Below, piece by piece: positions 30,865 through 41,060 of a stretch of DNA of 64,000 nt. The notes beneath the pieces were generated by a model that was given only the letters and a program-made list of their open reading frames with translations, had not been told where the DNA came from and searched no databases. The position numbers and the translations under genes were made by a program. Source of the stretch: Pseudomonadota bacterium (GTDB lineage Bacteria > Pseudomonadota > Alphaproteobacteria > Caulobacterales > Caulobacteraceae); contig JAIUNU010000002.1 of NCBI GenBank assembly GCA_020161365.1, positions 310,001 through 374,000 of the forward strand, read 5' to 3'. Numbering within the stretch: position 1 is the stretch's first letter; each line of letters opens with the position of its first letter.

Positions 30865-32187
30865 ATGACCGCCGCATTGGAGATGGTTCGCGCCAAGGTC
30901 GCCGCACAGAAGGCCGCCCTCCCCGCCCTCTACGGCGAGGTCGATTTCGACGTCACGCCCGAGCGGTTCACCGACGATCCGAAGTCCAGCGTCGCTCCCC
31001 GCCTGGCGCGAGCCAAGCTGGATCCAGACAAGCTGGCCCTGATCAAGGCCTATACGATGCTGGGCGATGTGGTGGCCGACGCCTATGCGGCGCTGATGCC
31101 GAAGTATGGCTTCCGGCCGTTGATCCAGATGCTGACCAAGGCCTGCGACGAAGGGATCGCCGCCGTACCCGACGCGCCGCCGGAGCTGGCCGCCTTCATC
31201 GCCGACATGGAGCGCGTTCCCGACTGGCTGGACATGGATCTGGTGCGCGAAGGCCAGAAGCTGGACCGCAACGCCGCCGCCAACCTCGGCCCGTTCGCGA
31301 TCCGAGGCGCGTTCATCGCCACCTTCATGAACAAGTACGCCGCCCTGCCGATGGCGCTGACGGGCACGCTGTCGAACGACACCGCCGCGCGCCGGGTCAA
31401 TGAGACCGCGACCTTCTTCACCACCACCTTGCTGCCGGGATCGTTGGACCGACACGGCGCAGGGTTCAAGGCCGCCGCCATGGTGCGGCTCATGCATTCG
31501 ATGGTGCGGTTCAACGCCTTGAAGCGCTCGAACCTCTGGGATGTCGGCGTCTACGGGATTCCGATCCCGCAGGTCGACCAGATGCCGGCGGGCCTGATCC
31601 CGATCTTCCTGATGAGCTACAAGATCGTGGCGACGGGCCGCACGGTCTTTACGCCCGAGGAGCGTGCGCGCGTGGAGCTGGCGCGCTATCGTTGCTTCCT
31701 GCTGGGCCTGCCCGAGGACCTGCTGGCCGACACGCCGCAGGGCGTGGTCGACACCATGAACGCCCGCAGCGCGACCTTACGCGCCGGCTTCGACGACGCC
31801 ACCTGCGGTGAGCTGGTCCGCGCCACCCTGAACGCCTACCTGCCGCCCGACGAGCGCCCCGAAAACAAGCTGTTCGACAAGGTCGAGCGCGGCTTCGCCA
31901 AGGTGTTCTTCCTCAGGAACTTCCTCAACGGTGACCGTGCGGCGGCCAGGCGCATGGGCGTCGAGATCGGTCCGCGCGACTTCATGCTGTTCGGGCTCGT
32001 GGCCCTGTTCGTCACGGGCCAGTTGGCCGCCTACCGCCTGGCGCGCAACGTGCCCGGCGTCGCCGAGCTGGCGGATCGGCGGCTGGTGGCGCGGCTCAAA
32101 AAGCAACTGGCGCGGTACGGCCACGCGGAGTTCACGAGCGACGCAGACCAGTACCGCCCAGCGGCCGGAACCCGGAAGGCCGCCTAG
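30865..32187 (+). CDS. MpaB / latex-clearing-like oxygenase family protein (DUF2236)
   Basis: ATG 30865 gives 440 residues. The conserved stretch AAAMVRLMHSMVR (about residues 203-215) matches the R-x-x-H-x-x-R type motif of DUF2236 proteins, where the His is a heme ligand in the rubber oxygenase Lcp. Upstream, TGTLSNDTAARRVNETATFF is also conserved. The MpaB relative cleaves farnesyl chains. A hydrophobic segment lies near residues 372-390 (FMLFGLVALFVTGQLAAY). The substrate is unknown. Likely controlled by the divergent TetR gene. Its stop overlaps the convergent porin stop by 4 bases. Confidence 0.8.
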   Translation: MTAALEMVRAKVAAQKAALPALYGEVDFDVTPERFTDDPKSSVAPRLARAKLDPDKLALIKAYTMLGDVVADAYAALMPKYGFRPLIQMLTKACDEGIAAVPDAPPELAAFIADMERVPDWLDMDLVREGQKLDRNAAANLGPFAIRGAFIATFMNKYAALPMALTGTLSNDTAARRVNETATFFTTTLLPGSLDRHGAGFKAAAMVRLMHSMVRFNALKRSNLWDVGVYGIPIPQVDQMPAGLIPIFLMSYKIVATGRTVFTPEERARVELARYRCFLLGLPEDLLADTPQGVVDTMNARSATLRAGFDDATCGELVRATLNAYLPPDERPENKLFDKVERGFAKVFFLRNFLNGDRAAARRMGVEIGPRDFMLFGLVALFVTGQLAAYRLARNVPGVAELADRRLVARLKKQLARYGHAEFTSDADQYRPAAGTRKAA

Positions 32188-33593
32188 AAGTCCAGCTCGA
32201 TCCGCGCGCCCGCGACATTGACCTTGTAGTCGCGGTCGCCGTTCCGCAGCGGCGTGGCGTCCTGGTAGCTCACAAGCCCATAGTTGACGTTGAAGCGCAT
32301 GTACTCAACCGGCTGCCAGATCAGCGCGGCCAGCCAGGCGTCCTGCTTGCCGCCGACCACGCCTCGATCGTTCATGTCGAGATAGTCGTAGCGGATATTG
32401 AGCTGCAACGCGCCGACGCCCCCACCGCCCAGCGGCTTGGCGGGCTTGGTGCGGTCGAACTGGCCGCCCTTGTAGCCGCGCGTGTCGTCGGTGAGGAAAT
32501 AGCCAAGTTCGGCATAGCCGCCAAAGAGGGTCGGGCGCGTTCCCGTCGTCAGCCCGGCCTCCAGCCAGTGGCTCTCGGCCGCGCCGTGCCAACGGCCGCT
32601 GACAAAGCCCGCCTCCAGGCCATAGTGGACCTCTTCCTCGACCGGAAGAGCGGCGGTTCCGATCAGGCGGCTGTTGCTGGTGTGGACGAAAGGTCGCTGA
32701 CGATAGCGGGTGGCCGTGTCGGTGACCCGCTTCAGGGCGCGCCAGTGCGCCGAAGCGCCCAGGTGCAGCTGCGTCTTGCCCAGCTTGGGCGCATAGACGG
32801 CCCGACCGTCCAGACCGTAGCTGTTGTTCTCGTCCCCGCCGGCGGGGCCGTCGCTGCTGTTGGCCAGCGCGTTGATGTCATCGGAGAACAGGCCGCCCTG
32901 CACCAGCCAGGGGCCATTCTCGTACTGCGCCGACACGCCCAGGCGGCGCTCGAAGTTGAACGCGTCGGTGAAGGCCGCGCGCTCCATGAAGGACCCGACG
33001 CTGTCGCCCGTCACCTCATCCAGCGACTGGAACTGGTTCTGATTACCAGCCGCCAGCAGCCAGGGACCGGTCTTGTAGGTCACCAGGGTGTCGACAAGAT
33101 CGACGGTGTTGTCGGACAGCTCCAACTCCAGCTTGTAGCCGACGCCTGCGCCGAGGCTGCCTTCGCCGCCCAGGCGAACACGCCGAAGCTCCGCGCCAAA
33201 CCCCAGGCCACGATCCGCAAGCCCGCTCGGCGCGTCGACCTGCCCCACATCGATCTGGATTCGGCCCTTGGCCTTGAACGTGCGACCGGCGCTGGCGAAC
33301 TGCGGCGCGCCTTTCCAGCTGATCTCGGTGGACGCGGACGGGGCCTTCGTCGCCGACGGCGCGGACGCGGCCATCGCGACCGGCGGCGCGACGGGCGCGG
33401 TCGCCTGCGGCGCGCTGCTCACGGCGTCCAGACGCCGCTCCATGGTCTGCAGTTGGGCGCGCAGGCTGGCGATCTCGTTTCGCAGCGCGGCGACCTCGGC
33501 GGGGGTCAGCTGATCCTGGGCCAGAACGGCGGTGGGCGAGAGACAAACGCCGACTGCAGCCAGCGCGGCAAGGGATGCGGGGACAGGATGCAA
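32184..33593 (-). CDS. OprP/OprO-type (phosphate-selective) porin
   Basis: TTG 33593 is chosen because AAGGTGG lies just before it and it begins a signal peptide (MHPVPASLAALAAVGV... ending VLAQ); TTG 33629 is an alternative. The 469-residue protein has a short coiled coil (LRNEIASLRAQLQTMERRLD) typical of trimeric OprP/OprO porins, then many amphipathic beta-strands and a terminal ARIELDF with final Phe. It should form an anion channel in the outer membrane. Tandem Pho-box-like repeats lie just upstream. It converges on the MpaB-like gene. Confidence 0.85.
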   Translation of the reverse strand: MHPVPASLAALAAVGVCLSPTAVLAQDQLTPAEVAALRNEIASLRAQLQTMERRLDAVSSAPQATAPVAPPVAMAASAPSATKAPSASTEISWKGAPQFASAGRTFKAKGRIQIDVGQVDAPSGLADRGLGFGAELRRVRLGGEGSLGAGVGYKLELELSDNTVDLVDTLVTYKTGPWLLAAGNQNQFQSLDEVTGDSVGSFMERAAFTDAFNFERRLGVSAQYENGPWLVQGGLFSDDINALANSSDGPAGGDENNSYGLDGRAVYAPKLGKTQLHLGASAHWRALKRVTDTATRYRQRPFVHTSNSRLIGTAALPVEEEVHYGLEAGFVSGRWHGAAESHWLEAGLTTGTRPTLFGGYAELGYFLTDDTRGYKGGQFDRTKPAKPLGGGGVGALQLNIRYDYLDMNDRGVVGGKQDAWLAALIWQPVEYMRFNVNYGLVSYQDATPLRNGDRDYKVNVAGARIELDF

Positions 33594-33626
33594 GACACCA
33601 CCTTGGAACAGCGCTTCGGTCCGCCC

Positions 33627-33659
33627 CAAATGTCACGTTTCCATGACGCTTTTGTGAAA
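33627..33659 (-). promoter_or_regulatory. Tandem Pho-box-like repeats before the porin
   Basis: Read on the minus strand, three successive 11-base units are TTTCACAAAAG, CGTCATGGAAA and CGTGACATTTG. PhoB sites are direct repeats of a CTGTCAT-like core at 11-base spacing, so the porin is a plausible phosphate-starvation gene. The match is imperfect and the assignment is inferred. Confidence 0.5.
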
Positions 33660-33676
33660 AATCGTCCGTATTCGAC

Positions 33677-35779
33677 CTAAACCATTCCCACGGTCTTCAG
33701 CCGCGCGCGGGGGTGGATCTCGTTCTGGCTCATCACCACCGTCTGGCCGCGGAAGCGCTCGATGATCGAGCGGACATAGGGGCGCACGCCGGGGCTGGTC
33801 AGCAGCACCGGCGCCTCGCCCGCCAGGGCCGCGCGCTCGAAGCTGTCGCGGACGCCGCGGATGAAGTCCTGCAGGCGCGACGGCGGCAGGGCCAGTTGCT
33901 TGTCATCGCCAGGGCCGATCAGGGCTTCGGCGAAGGCCTGCTCCCAGTCGGCCGACAGGGTGATAATCGGCAGAGCGCCGTCGTCGCCGCGATTGGCCCA
34001 GCAAAGCTGACGGGCGAGACGCGCGCGCACCTGCTCGACCAGCTGGGTGACCGAGGCGGTGTGCGGCGCGGCCTCGCCGATGCCTTCCAGGATCTGCGGC
34101 AGATCGCGGATCGAAACGCGCTCGCGCAGCAGCGACTGCAGCACGCGCTGAACGGTCGTGGCGGTGACCGTGCCGGGGATCAGGTCTTCGACCAGCTTCT
34201 TCTGCGTCTCGGGCAGCTCCTTCAGGAGCTTCTGCACCTCGGCGTAGGACAGCAGGTCGGCCATATTCTCCTTGAGGATCTCGGTCAGGTGCGTGGTCAG
34301 CACCGTGGCCGGGTCGACGACCGTGTAGCCCCGGAACGTGGCTTCCTCGCGCAGGTCGTCGGCGATCCAGGTGGCGGGCAGGCCGAAGGCCGGCTCGCGC
34401 ACGTGCTCGCCGGGCAGCTCCACCTGACCGCCGCGCGGGTCCATGCACATCAGGTTGCCCAGGCGGACCTCACCGGCGCCGGCCTCCATCTCCTTGATGC
34501 GGATGGCGTAGCCCTGGTTGGCCAGGCGCATGTTGTCGAGGATGCGGACCGGCGGCATGACAAAGCCAAACTCGCTGGCCAGGGTCTTGCGCAGGGCGCG
34601 GATCTGGTCGGTCAGCTTGCGGCCGTCCAGGTCGTTGATCAGGGTCAGTAGGCCATAGCCCAGCTCGATCTTGACGTCGTCAATGGCCAGGGAGGCGCTG
34701 ATCGGCTCCTCCTCGGGCTCGGATGGCGCGGCGGCTTCCAGCTCGGCGGGGTCGATCGGCTTGGGCTTCTTGGCGTCCTGGATGCGCTTGTAGGCCAGGG
34801 CCCCGACCGCCAGGGACATGGCCGCGAACGGGAAGATCGGCATGCCCGGGATCAGGGCGATGACGCCCGACGAGGCCGAGACCATCCCCAGACCCACCGG
34901 GTTCATCGCCAGCTGGGTGGTCAGGGCCTTGTCGGCCGAGCCTTCGACGCCGGCCTTGGAGACCACCATACCGGCGGCGATCGAGATGATCAGGGCCGGG
35001 ATCTGGCTGACCAGGCCGTCGCCGATGGTCATGATGGTGTAGGTCGAGGCCGCGTCGCCGAACGGCAGCTTGTGCTGCACCACGCCGATGATGATGCCGC
35101 CGATGATGTTGATCGCCGTGATGATCAGGCCAGCGATCGCGTCGCCCTTCACGAACTTGCTGGCGCCGTCCATGGCCCCGAAGAACGTGCTTTCCTGCTC
35201 CAGCTCCTTGCGGCGGATCTTGGCTTCGTCCTGGTTGATCAGGCCGGTCGACAGGTCGGCGTCGATCGCCATCTGCTTGCCGGGCATGGAGTCCAGGGTG
35301 AAGCGGGCCGCCACTTCGGCGATCCGGCCCGAACCCTTGGTCACGACCATGAAGTTCACGACGATCAGGATGATGAAGACGATCACCCCGATGACGAAGT
35401 TGCCCTGCATCATCAAGTGACCGAAGGCCTCGATCACCGCGCCGGCGCCGCCGGTGCCTTCCTGGCCGTGACCGAGGATCAGGCGGGTCGAGGCGATGTT
35501 CAGGCCCAGCCGGTACAGCGTCGCGACCAGCAGCACGGTCGGGAACGAGGTGAACTCCAGCGGCTTCTTGATCAGGATCGCCGTCATCAGGATCAGCACC
35601 GATCCCGTCAGCGAAATCGCCAGCAAGAGATCCAGCAGGACAGCCGGGACCGGCAGGATCAGCAGCACGATGATGCCGACGACGCCCAGGGCCAGGCCCA
35701 TCTCGCCGCGCATCAGCCCGTCGAGCATCGACTTGGGGCTGGGCAGGGCGGAGGCTGTCGGGGCGGCGGCGTCGGCCAT
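33677..35779 (-). CDS. flhA: Flagellar export gate protein FlhA
   Basis: ATG 35779 gives 700 residues, normal for FlhA. Eight hydrophobic segments lie in the first about 330 residues (for example ALGVVGIIVLLILPVPAVLL), and the FHIPEP-family loop reads RFTLDSMPGKQMAID. The cytoplasmic C-terminal half binds chaperone-substrate complexes for type III export. In Caulobacter flhA (older name flbF) is a class II gene under CtrA. It lies behind flbD on the same strand with a 123-base gap that contains a CtrA-like site. Confidence 0.97.
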   Translation of the reverse strand: MADAAAPTASALPSPKSMLDGLMRGEMGLALGVVGIIVLLILPVPAVLLDLLLAISLTGSVLILMTAILIKKPLEFTSFPTVLLVATLYRLGLNIASTRLILGHGQEGTGGAGAVIEAFGHLMMQGNFVIGVIVFIILIVVNFMVVTKGSGRIAEVAARFTLDSMPGKQMAIDADLSTGLINQDEAKIRRKELEQESTFFGAMDGASKFVKGDAIAGLIITAINIIGGIIIGVVQHKLPFGDAASTYTIMTIGDGLVSQIPALIISIAAGMVVSKAGVEGSADKALTTQLAMNPVGLGMVSASSGVIALIPGMPIFPFAAMSLAVGALAYKRIQDAKKPKPIDPAELEAAAPSEPEEEPISASLAIDDVKIELGYGLLTLINDLDGRKLTDQIRALRKTLASEFGFVMPPVRILDNMRLANQGYAIRIKEMEAGAGEVRLGNLMCMDPRGGQVELPGEHVREPAFGLPATWIADDLREEATFRGYTVVDPATVLTTHLTEILKENMADLLSYAEVQKLLKELPETQKKLVEDLIPGTVTATTVQRVLQSLLRERVSIRDLPQILEGIGEAAPHTASVTQLVEQVRARLARQLCWANRGDDGALPIITLSADWEQAFAEALIGPGDDKQLALPPSRLQDFIRGVRDSFERAALAGEAPVLLTSPGVRPYVRSIIERFRGQTVVMSQNEIHPRARLKTVGMV

Positions 35780-35848
35780 TCGAAACCTTGAACCGGGATG
35801 GGAGGCTAGGCCTTCGCTTGGAGCGATTTGCGGCCTGGGACCATCTTG

Positions 35849-35863
35849 TTAACCAAATATTCT
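35849..35863 (-). promoter_or_regulatory. Candidate CtrA site upstream of flhA
   Basis: TTAACCAAATATTCT on the plus strand has one perfect half (TTAACC) and a weaker second half seven bases on (TTCT versus TTAA). It lies 70 bases before the flhA start, where a class II flagellar promoter is expected. Confidence 0.45.
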
Positions 35864-35902
35864 GCGGCGCGGCGCCGGACCGATGGTCGCGGCGCCCTCG
35901 CC

Positions 35903-37270
35903 TTAAGCCGCTGCGCCGACACCACCTTGCGGCGGCGGCACCGGCACGCCGGCGTCGGCGTATTCCTTCAGCTTGTTGCGCAGGGTGCGGATCGAGATGC
36001 CCAGGATGTTGGCCGCATGGGTGCGGTTGCCCAGGCAGTGTTCCAGGGTGTCGATGATCAGCTTCTGCTCGACCTCGGCCACGGTCGAGCCGACGAAGGT
36101 GCGCGAGACGGCGTCAGCGGCCATCTGGGCGCCGCGCGCCACCGCCACGTCGGGCGCCGGCGCCATCGGCTGACCGTCGGGCAGGCGGATGGCGAACTCT
36201 TCGATTTCCGGCCCCGTCGACAGCAGCACGGCCCGGTGCATGGCGTTTTCCAACTCGCGGACGTTGCCCGGCCAGCGGTGAGCGATCAGGCGACGCTTGG
36301 CTTCGGCCGAGATCGGCTTCTCGTCGATACCGTTGGCCGCCGAGTACTTCTTCACGAAGAACTCGCACAGGCTGATCACGTCGGCCGGACGCTCGCGCAG
36401 CGGCGGCAGGCGCAGGTTCACGACATTCAGGCGATAGAGCAGGTCTTCCCGGAAGGTCCCGTCCTTCACCGACTGGGTCAGGTCGCGGTTGCTGGTGGCC
36501 AGGATGCGGATGTTGACCTTGACCGGCTTGGAGCCGCCGACCCGGTCGATCTCGCGCTCCTGGATGGCGCGCAGCAGCTTGGCCTGCAGGCGCACGTCCA
36601 TCTCGCTGATTTCGTCCAGCAGCAGGGTGCCGCCGTCGGCTTCCTCGAACTTGCCGATGCGGCGGGCCATGGCGCCGGTGAAGGCGCCCTTCTCGTGACC
36701 GAACAGCTCGCTTTCCAGCAGGTTCTCCGGGATGGCGGCGCAGTTGACCGAGATGAACGGCGCCTTGGCCCTGCGGGACTTGCCGTGAACGTAGCGGGCC
36801 ATGACCTCCTTACCCGAGCCGCTCTCCCCGGTGATGAGGATCGAGGCGTCGGACGGGGCGACCTGGTCGGCCAGCTTGATGACCTGCTCCATGGCCGGGT
36901 CGCGGACGACCATCGGCTTTTCGTCGTCGGTGACGGCGGCCAGGACGGCGGCGATCAGCTCGGCGTCCGGCGGCAGCGGAATGAACTCCTTGGCGCCGGC
37001 CTTGATGGCGGCGGCCGCGCGCATCGGATCGGCGTCGACGCCGCAGGCCACCACCGGCACCCGCATCCGCTCGGCTTCGTTGGCGGCGATCAGGCCGGCG
37101 ATGTCGAGCGCGTAGTCGACCATCAGAAGGTCCGCGCCCTGCCCCGCCCGCAGCGCGTTGGTCGCCTGCTCCGTCGTTTCGACGTGCGAGACCTTCGCGC
37201 CCGCATTCATCGCCATCTTCACGGCGACCGAAAGCTGCCCGTTCAGTTTTCCGACGACCAGAAGCCGCAT
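35903..37270 (-). CDS. flbD: Sigma-54 activator FlbD
   Basis: ATG 37270 gives 455 residues. The N-terminal about 115 residues have a receiver-like fold but lack the acidic pair (VVGKLNGQ replaces the usual DD), keeping Asp in LLMVDYALD and Lys in AGAKEFIP. The AAA+ domain carries GESGSGKEV (Walker A), EKGAFTGAM (GAFTGA loop, contacts sigma-54) and GGTLLLDEISEM (Walker B). A Fis-type HTH (THAANILGISIRTLRNKL) is C-terminal. FlbD activates class III hook/filament operons and represses fliF, under control of FliX. It is the fifth gene of the fliF operon. Confidence 0.96.
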   Translation of the reverse strand: MRLLVVGKLNGQLSVAVKMAMNAGAKVSHVETTEQATNALRAGQGADLLMVDYALDIAGLIAANEAERMRVPVVACGVDADPMRAAAAIKAGAKEFIPLPPDAELIAAVLAAVTDDEKPMVVRDPAMEQVIKLADQVAPSDASILITGESGSGKEVMARYVHGKSRRAKAPFISVNCAAIPENLLESELFGHEKGAFTGAMARRIGKFEEADGGTLLLDEISEMDVRLQAKLLRAIQEREIDRVGGSKPVKVNIRILATSNRDLTQSVKDGTFREDLLYRLNVVNLRLPPLRERPADVISLCEFFVKKYSAANGIDEKPISAEAKRRLIAHRWPGNVRELENAMHRAVLLSTGPEIEEFAIRLPDGQPMAPAPDVAVARGAQMAADAVSRTFVGSTVAEVEQKLIIDTLEHCLGNRTHAANILGISIRTLRNKLKEYADAGVPVPPPQGGVGAAA

Positions 37271-37303
37271 CTCTTACTCTCCCTCTCGAACGACCACCGG
37301 GCG

Positions 37304-37636
37304 TCAGCCCTGGTCGCCGTCCTTGATGATTTCCGTCATGGTCACGCCCAGGCGCTCGTCGACGACGACGACCTCGCCCCGGGCGACCAGGCGGTTATTG
37401 ACGTAGATGTCGATCGCCTCGCCGACCTTGCGGTCCAGCTCCAGGATCGAGCCCTGGCCCAGCTGCAGCAGCTGCGCCACGGACATGTGGGCGCGGCCCA
37501 GCACAGCCGAGATGTTGACCGGGACGTCGAAGACCGGCGCTAGGTCCGAGGCGCTCTTTTCGCTGAGCTCGATCGGCGCCTCCGAGGCCAGCATGGCCCC
37601 ACCGAATTCGTCGAGTGTGAGATTATCTTCGGCCAT
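37304..37636 (-). CDS. fliN: Flagellar motor switch protein FliN
   Basis: ATG 37636 gives 110 residues. The C-terminal SpoA domain reads VNISAVLGRAHMSVAQLLQL and GSILELDRKVGEAIDIYVN, ending VVVDERLGVTMTEII, all typical of FliN. It forms the bottom of the C-ring with FliG and FliM and helps receive export cargo. It lies between fliH and flbD with short spacers. Confidence 0.96.
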   Translation of the reverse strand: MAEDNLTLDEFGGAMLASEAPIELSEKSASDLAPVFDVPVNISAVLGRAHMSVAQLLQLGQGSILELDRKVGEAIDIYVNNRLVARGEVVVVDERLGVTMTEIIKDGDQG

Positions 37637-37651
37637 CGTTCGTCAGCCTTC

Positions 37652-38290
37652 CTAGGTAAACAGGGGTTCGGCGTGGAGGCCTTCGGCGGCGATCGCCGCC
37701 TCCAGCGCCTCGGCGACGCGCTGAGCGGCGCCGTCGGGGTCAAAGGCCGCGCGGCCGTCGCCCCAGTCGAAGGTGAAGGCCGCGGGGGCCATGGCGCCGT
37801 CGGCCCGCGCCACGATCTGGCCCTGGAAGCCGATCTGGGCGGCGACGGTCTCCAGCGCCCGCTGGGTGCGCTCTTCAAGTTCGGGCGAGACCCGCACGAA
37901 GATGCGGGGCTGGGACTCGACCTCGCGGGCCAGCGCCTCCAGAGCCGCCGTGACCGGGGCTTCGGGGAAATGGGTCAGGGCCGCGTCGGCGATCTTGCGG
38001 GCGCAGGCCAGGGCCAGCATCGCCGAGCCCTCGCGATGTTCGTGCGCCACGTGGGCCAAGGTCCCGAACGCCTGCTGAACGGCGTGCGCCACCTCGGCCA
38101 GGGCCTGGGCCGCCTCCTGCTCGGCGCGGGCGACGGCCGAGCGTTCGCCCTCGGCATAGGCCTGCGCCTTGGCCGCCTCGACCTCTTCGGGCGTGAAGGT
38201 CTTCTTCACCCGGGGCGGCGCGTAGGCCACGCCGCCGTTGTCGTCGAAGACGGTGTCGAAGGAGAACTTGCGGTGAGGGATGTCGGTCAT
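37652..38290 (-). CDS. fliH: FliH-like flagellar export protein (FlbE)
   Basis: ATG 38290 gives 212 residues, starting [18 protein letters not shown] long Ala/Glu-rich helical segment (about 35-95) precedes a globular FliH-type C-terminus ([37 protein letters not shown]). FliH holds the FliI ATPase at the export gate. Its sequence is poorly conserved; its place between fliG and fliN, as flbE in Caulobacter, supports the call. Confidence 0.88.
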   Translation of the reverse strand: MTDIPHRKFSFDTVFDDNGGVAYAPPRVKKTFTPEEVEAAKAQAYAEGERSAVARAEQEAAQALAEVAHAVQQAFGTLAHVAHEHREGSAMLALACARKIADAALTHFPEAPVTAALEALAREVESQPRIFVRVSPELEERTQRALETVAAQIGFQGQIVARADGAMAPAAFTFDWGDGRAAFDPDGAAQRVAEALEAAIAAEGLHAEPLFT

Positions 38291-38300
38291 CGCATGCCCC

Positions 38301-39323
38301 TCAGTAGATCAGTTCGTCGTCGGAGCCGGAGCCGGCCAGCATGATCTCGCCCTTGGCGGCGAGGTCCTTGGCGACCTGCACCATGCCCACCTGGGCGGCG
38401 TCGACGTCCTTCAGGCGGACGGGACCCATGCTCTCCATGTCCTCGCGCATGATCTTGGCGGCGCGCTCGGACATGTTGGAGAAGAACATGTCGCGCAGCT
38501 TGTCCGAGGCGCCCTTCAGGGCCAGGCCCAGTTGTTCCTTCGGCGTGCTGCGCAGCAGGGTCTGGATGCCGCCCGGATCCAGTTTCGAAAGGTCCTCGAA
38601 CACGAACATCAGGGCGCGGATGCGCTCGGCGGCCTCGCGGTTGCGCTCTTCCAGGGCGGCGATGAAGCGGGCCTCGGTCTGACGGTCGAAATTGTTGAAG
38701 ATCTCGGCCATCATCTCGTGGCTGTCGCGCTTGGACGTGCGCGCCAGGTTCGACATGAATTCGGTGCGCAGCGTCATCTCGATCTTGTCGAGAATCTCGC
38801 GCTGCACCGGCTCCATCCGCAGCATGCGGGTGACGCATTCCAGGGCGAAGTCTTCCGGCAGGCAGGCCAGCACCCGCGCGGCGTGGTCGCTCTTCACCTT
38901 CGACAGCACGACGGCGACAGTCTGCGGGTATTCGTTCTTCAGATAGTTGGCCAGGACGGCTTCGTTCACGTTGCCCAGCTTGTCCCACATGGTGCGACCC
39001 GCCGGACCGCGGATCTCCTCCATCAGGGCGTCGACCTTTTCGGGCGGCATGAACGACATCAACAGACGCTGGGTCTGCTCGTAAGAGCCCATGATCGCGC
39101 CGGTCGAGCTCATGCCCGACACGAACTCGACCAGAAGGTCTTCCACCACCGAGGCCGAGACGGTGCCGAGGCCCGCCATGGCCTGGGAGACTTCCTTGAT
39201 CTCCTCGTCGTCCAGGGCTTCCCAGATCTTGGTGTGCTCTTCGCCCAGGGCGAGCAGAACGATCGCGGCCTTTTCGGGCCCCGAGAGGTTCTTCACGTCG
39301 TTGACGGCGACTTTCATGGCCAT
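38301..39323 (-). CDS. fliG: Flagellar motor switch protein FliG
   Basis: The ATG at 39323 overlaps the fliF stop (ATGA); ATG 39317 is close. The 340-residue protein shows the three FliG domains: N-terminal ([19 protein letters not shown]), middle ([20 protein letters not shown]) and C-terminal torque helix ([20 protein letters not shown]). It binds FliF at the base of the MS-ring and touches the stator. The overlap points to translational coupling with fliF. Confidence 0.97.
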   Translation of the reverse strand: MAMKVAVNDVKNLSGPEKAAIVLLALGEEHTKIWEALDDEEIKEVSQAMAGLGTVSASVVEDLLVEFVSGMSSTGAIMGSYEQTQRLLMSFMPPEKVDALMEEIRGPAGRTMWDKLGNVNEAVLANYLKNEYPQTVAVVLSKVKSDHAARVLACLPEDFALECVTRMLRMEPVQREILDKIEMTLRTEFMSNLARTSKRDSHEMMAEIFNNFDRQTEARFIAALEERNREAAERIRALMFVFEDLSKLDPGGIQTLLRSTPKEQLGLALKGASDKLRDMFFSNMSERAAKIMREDMESMGPVRLKDVDAAQVGMVQVAKDLAAKGEIMLAGSGSDDELIY

Positions 39324-40984
39324 CAGTTCGACTCGTGCAGCCAGTTACGCAGGATCGCGACCGACTCGTCGGGGTGCTTGTCGACAAACTCGGAGACGCG
39401 CTTGATCGACGAGGCCTTCACCTGGCCTTCGATCTTGGCGATGTCGATGCGCTGGTCGATGTCGCTCGGGGCGGGGCCGGCGATAGCGATCGGCTCGCCC
39501 GACTGGTCGACGACCACCTGCTGCTGGGTGCCGTCCGACAGGGTCACGAGCCGCGTGACGGGTCCGCCGGACGGACCGGCCAGGGCCATCTGCCCCGGGG
39601 CAGGCGCCGACAGGTTCTTGATGAACGGGCGCACCGCGAACAGCAGGATCAGCAGGGCGACGACGGCCAGGACGCCAAGCTCGGCGAAGCGCATGATGTC
39701 GTTCTTGTCGAGGCCCGACAGCAGTCCGGCCTTTTCCAGCCCCTGGTCCTCAGGTTGCGGGAACTTGATGTTGGTGACCTTGACCTGGTCGCCGCGCGCG
39801 GCGTCGAAGCCGACGGCGGTCTTCACCAGTTCCTCGATCTGCTGGATCTCTTCGGCGGTGCGCGGCGTGTAGGCGCCGGGCTTGCCGTCCTTGCCCATCG
39901 GCGCCGAGACGCCGTCGATGGCGACCGCGACGGCGACCTTCTTGATGGCGCCCGGCTCCTGGACGGTGGTCTTCACCGACTTGGAGATCTCGTAGTTGGT
40001 GACGCTGTCGTTCTGGCCCGAGCGCGAGCCCAGCTGCTGGAAGCCATTGGCGCCCTGACCGCCCGGCACGTTGGCCGCGGCCGTGACCCCGGCGTTGTCC
40101 TCGTTCTTGTTTTCCTGGCTGGAGGCTTCGGTGGTGCTTTCCGAACGCACCACCTGGCCGTCCGGATCGAAGCGCTCTTCCTGGGTGGTCACGCGGTTCA
40201 GGTCCAGGTCGGCGGTGACGTTGACCCGCGCCTTGCCCGGGCCCAGCACGCCTTCGATCATGTCCTTGACGGTCTTGGCGATGCGGGCCTCGACCTCGGA
40301 CTTGCGGTCCTGGGCCATTTTGCCGGCCAGGCTCTCGTCGCTGGGAGCCGACAGCGTCTTGCCGTGCTGGTCGATGACCGCGACCTTCTCGGCCTTCATG
40401 TTCGGCACGGCCGACGAGACCAGGTTCTGGATCGCGCGCACCATGTCCGACGAGGGCTCGCGCGAGCCGACGCCGATGGTGACGGCGGCCGAGGGCTGCT
40501 CGGCGTTTTCCTCGAACAGCTGACGCTTGGGCAGCACCAGGTGCACGCGGACGCTGTTGACGCCCTGCATGGCCTTGATGGTGCGCTCCAACTCGCCCTG
40601 CAGGGCGCGCTGGCGGTTCAGTTGCTGAACGAAGTCGGTCTGGCCCAGCGCATTGCTGGTGTCGAAAATCTCGTAGCCGATCGAGCCGGAGCTCACGAGG
40701 CCTTTGCCGGCCACCATCAGACGGGCGCTGGCGACCTTGTCGCGCGGCACCATGATGGTCGAGCCGTCGCCCTTGGTCTCGTACTTGATGCCGGCCTGAT
40801 CCAGGGCCTGGGTGACTTCCGAGGCTTCCTTGAGGTCGAGGTTCGAATAGAGCAGCTCATTGGGCTCCTTGCCCATGAACATGACCAGGGCCACGAGCAC
40901 GGCGACGACACCTGCGCCGACGCCCAGCATCGCGGCGAGACGCCCGACGCCGAACTGCCTGATCGAACCCAGAAAGCTTTCCAC
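39323..40984 (-). CDS. fliF: Flagellar MS-ring protein FliF
   Basis: ATG 40984 gives 553 residues. Membrane segments lie near residues 20-40 ([19 protein letters not shown]) and 445-465 ([18 protein letters not shown]), flanking a periplasmic region with the YscJ-like part ([36 protein letters not shown]). The C-terminal tail binds FliG. It is the first gene of the class II operon fliF-fliG-fliH-fliN-flbD, controlled by CtrA in Caulobacter. Confidence 0.97.
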   Translation of the reverse strand: MESFLGSIRQFGVGRLAAMLGVGAGVVAVLVALVMFMGKEPNELLYSNLDLKEASEVTQALDQAGIKYETKGDGSTIMVPRDKVASARLMVAGKGLVSSGSIGYEIFDTSNALGQTDFVQQLNRQRALQGELERTIKAMQGVNSVRVHLVLPKRQLFEENAEQPSAAVTIGVGSREPSSDMVRAIQNLVSSAVPNMKAEKVAVIDQHGKTLSAPSDESLAGKMAQDRKSEVEARIAKTVKDMIEGVLGPGKARVNVTADLDLNRVTTQEERFDPDGQVVRSESTTEASSQENKNEDNAGVTAAANVPGGQGANGFQQLGSRSGQNDSVTNYEISKSVKTTVQEPGAIKKVAVAVAIDGVSAPMGKDGKPGAYTPRTAEEIQQIEELVKTAVGFDAARGDQVKVTNIKFPQPEDQGLEKAGLLSGLDKNDIMRFAELGVLAVVALLILLFAVRPFIKNLSAPAPGQMALAGPSGGPVTRLVTLSDGTQQQVVVDQSGEPIAIAGPAPSDIDQRIDIAKIEGQVKASSIKRVSEFVDKHPDESVAILRNWLHESN

Positions 40985-41060
40985 GAAGCCCCATCCCCTG
41001 CGTCAACAATCCCCGAGGGGACGCCCGCCGAATGCATACGAAGCGCTCGCCGGTAGGCAG

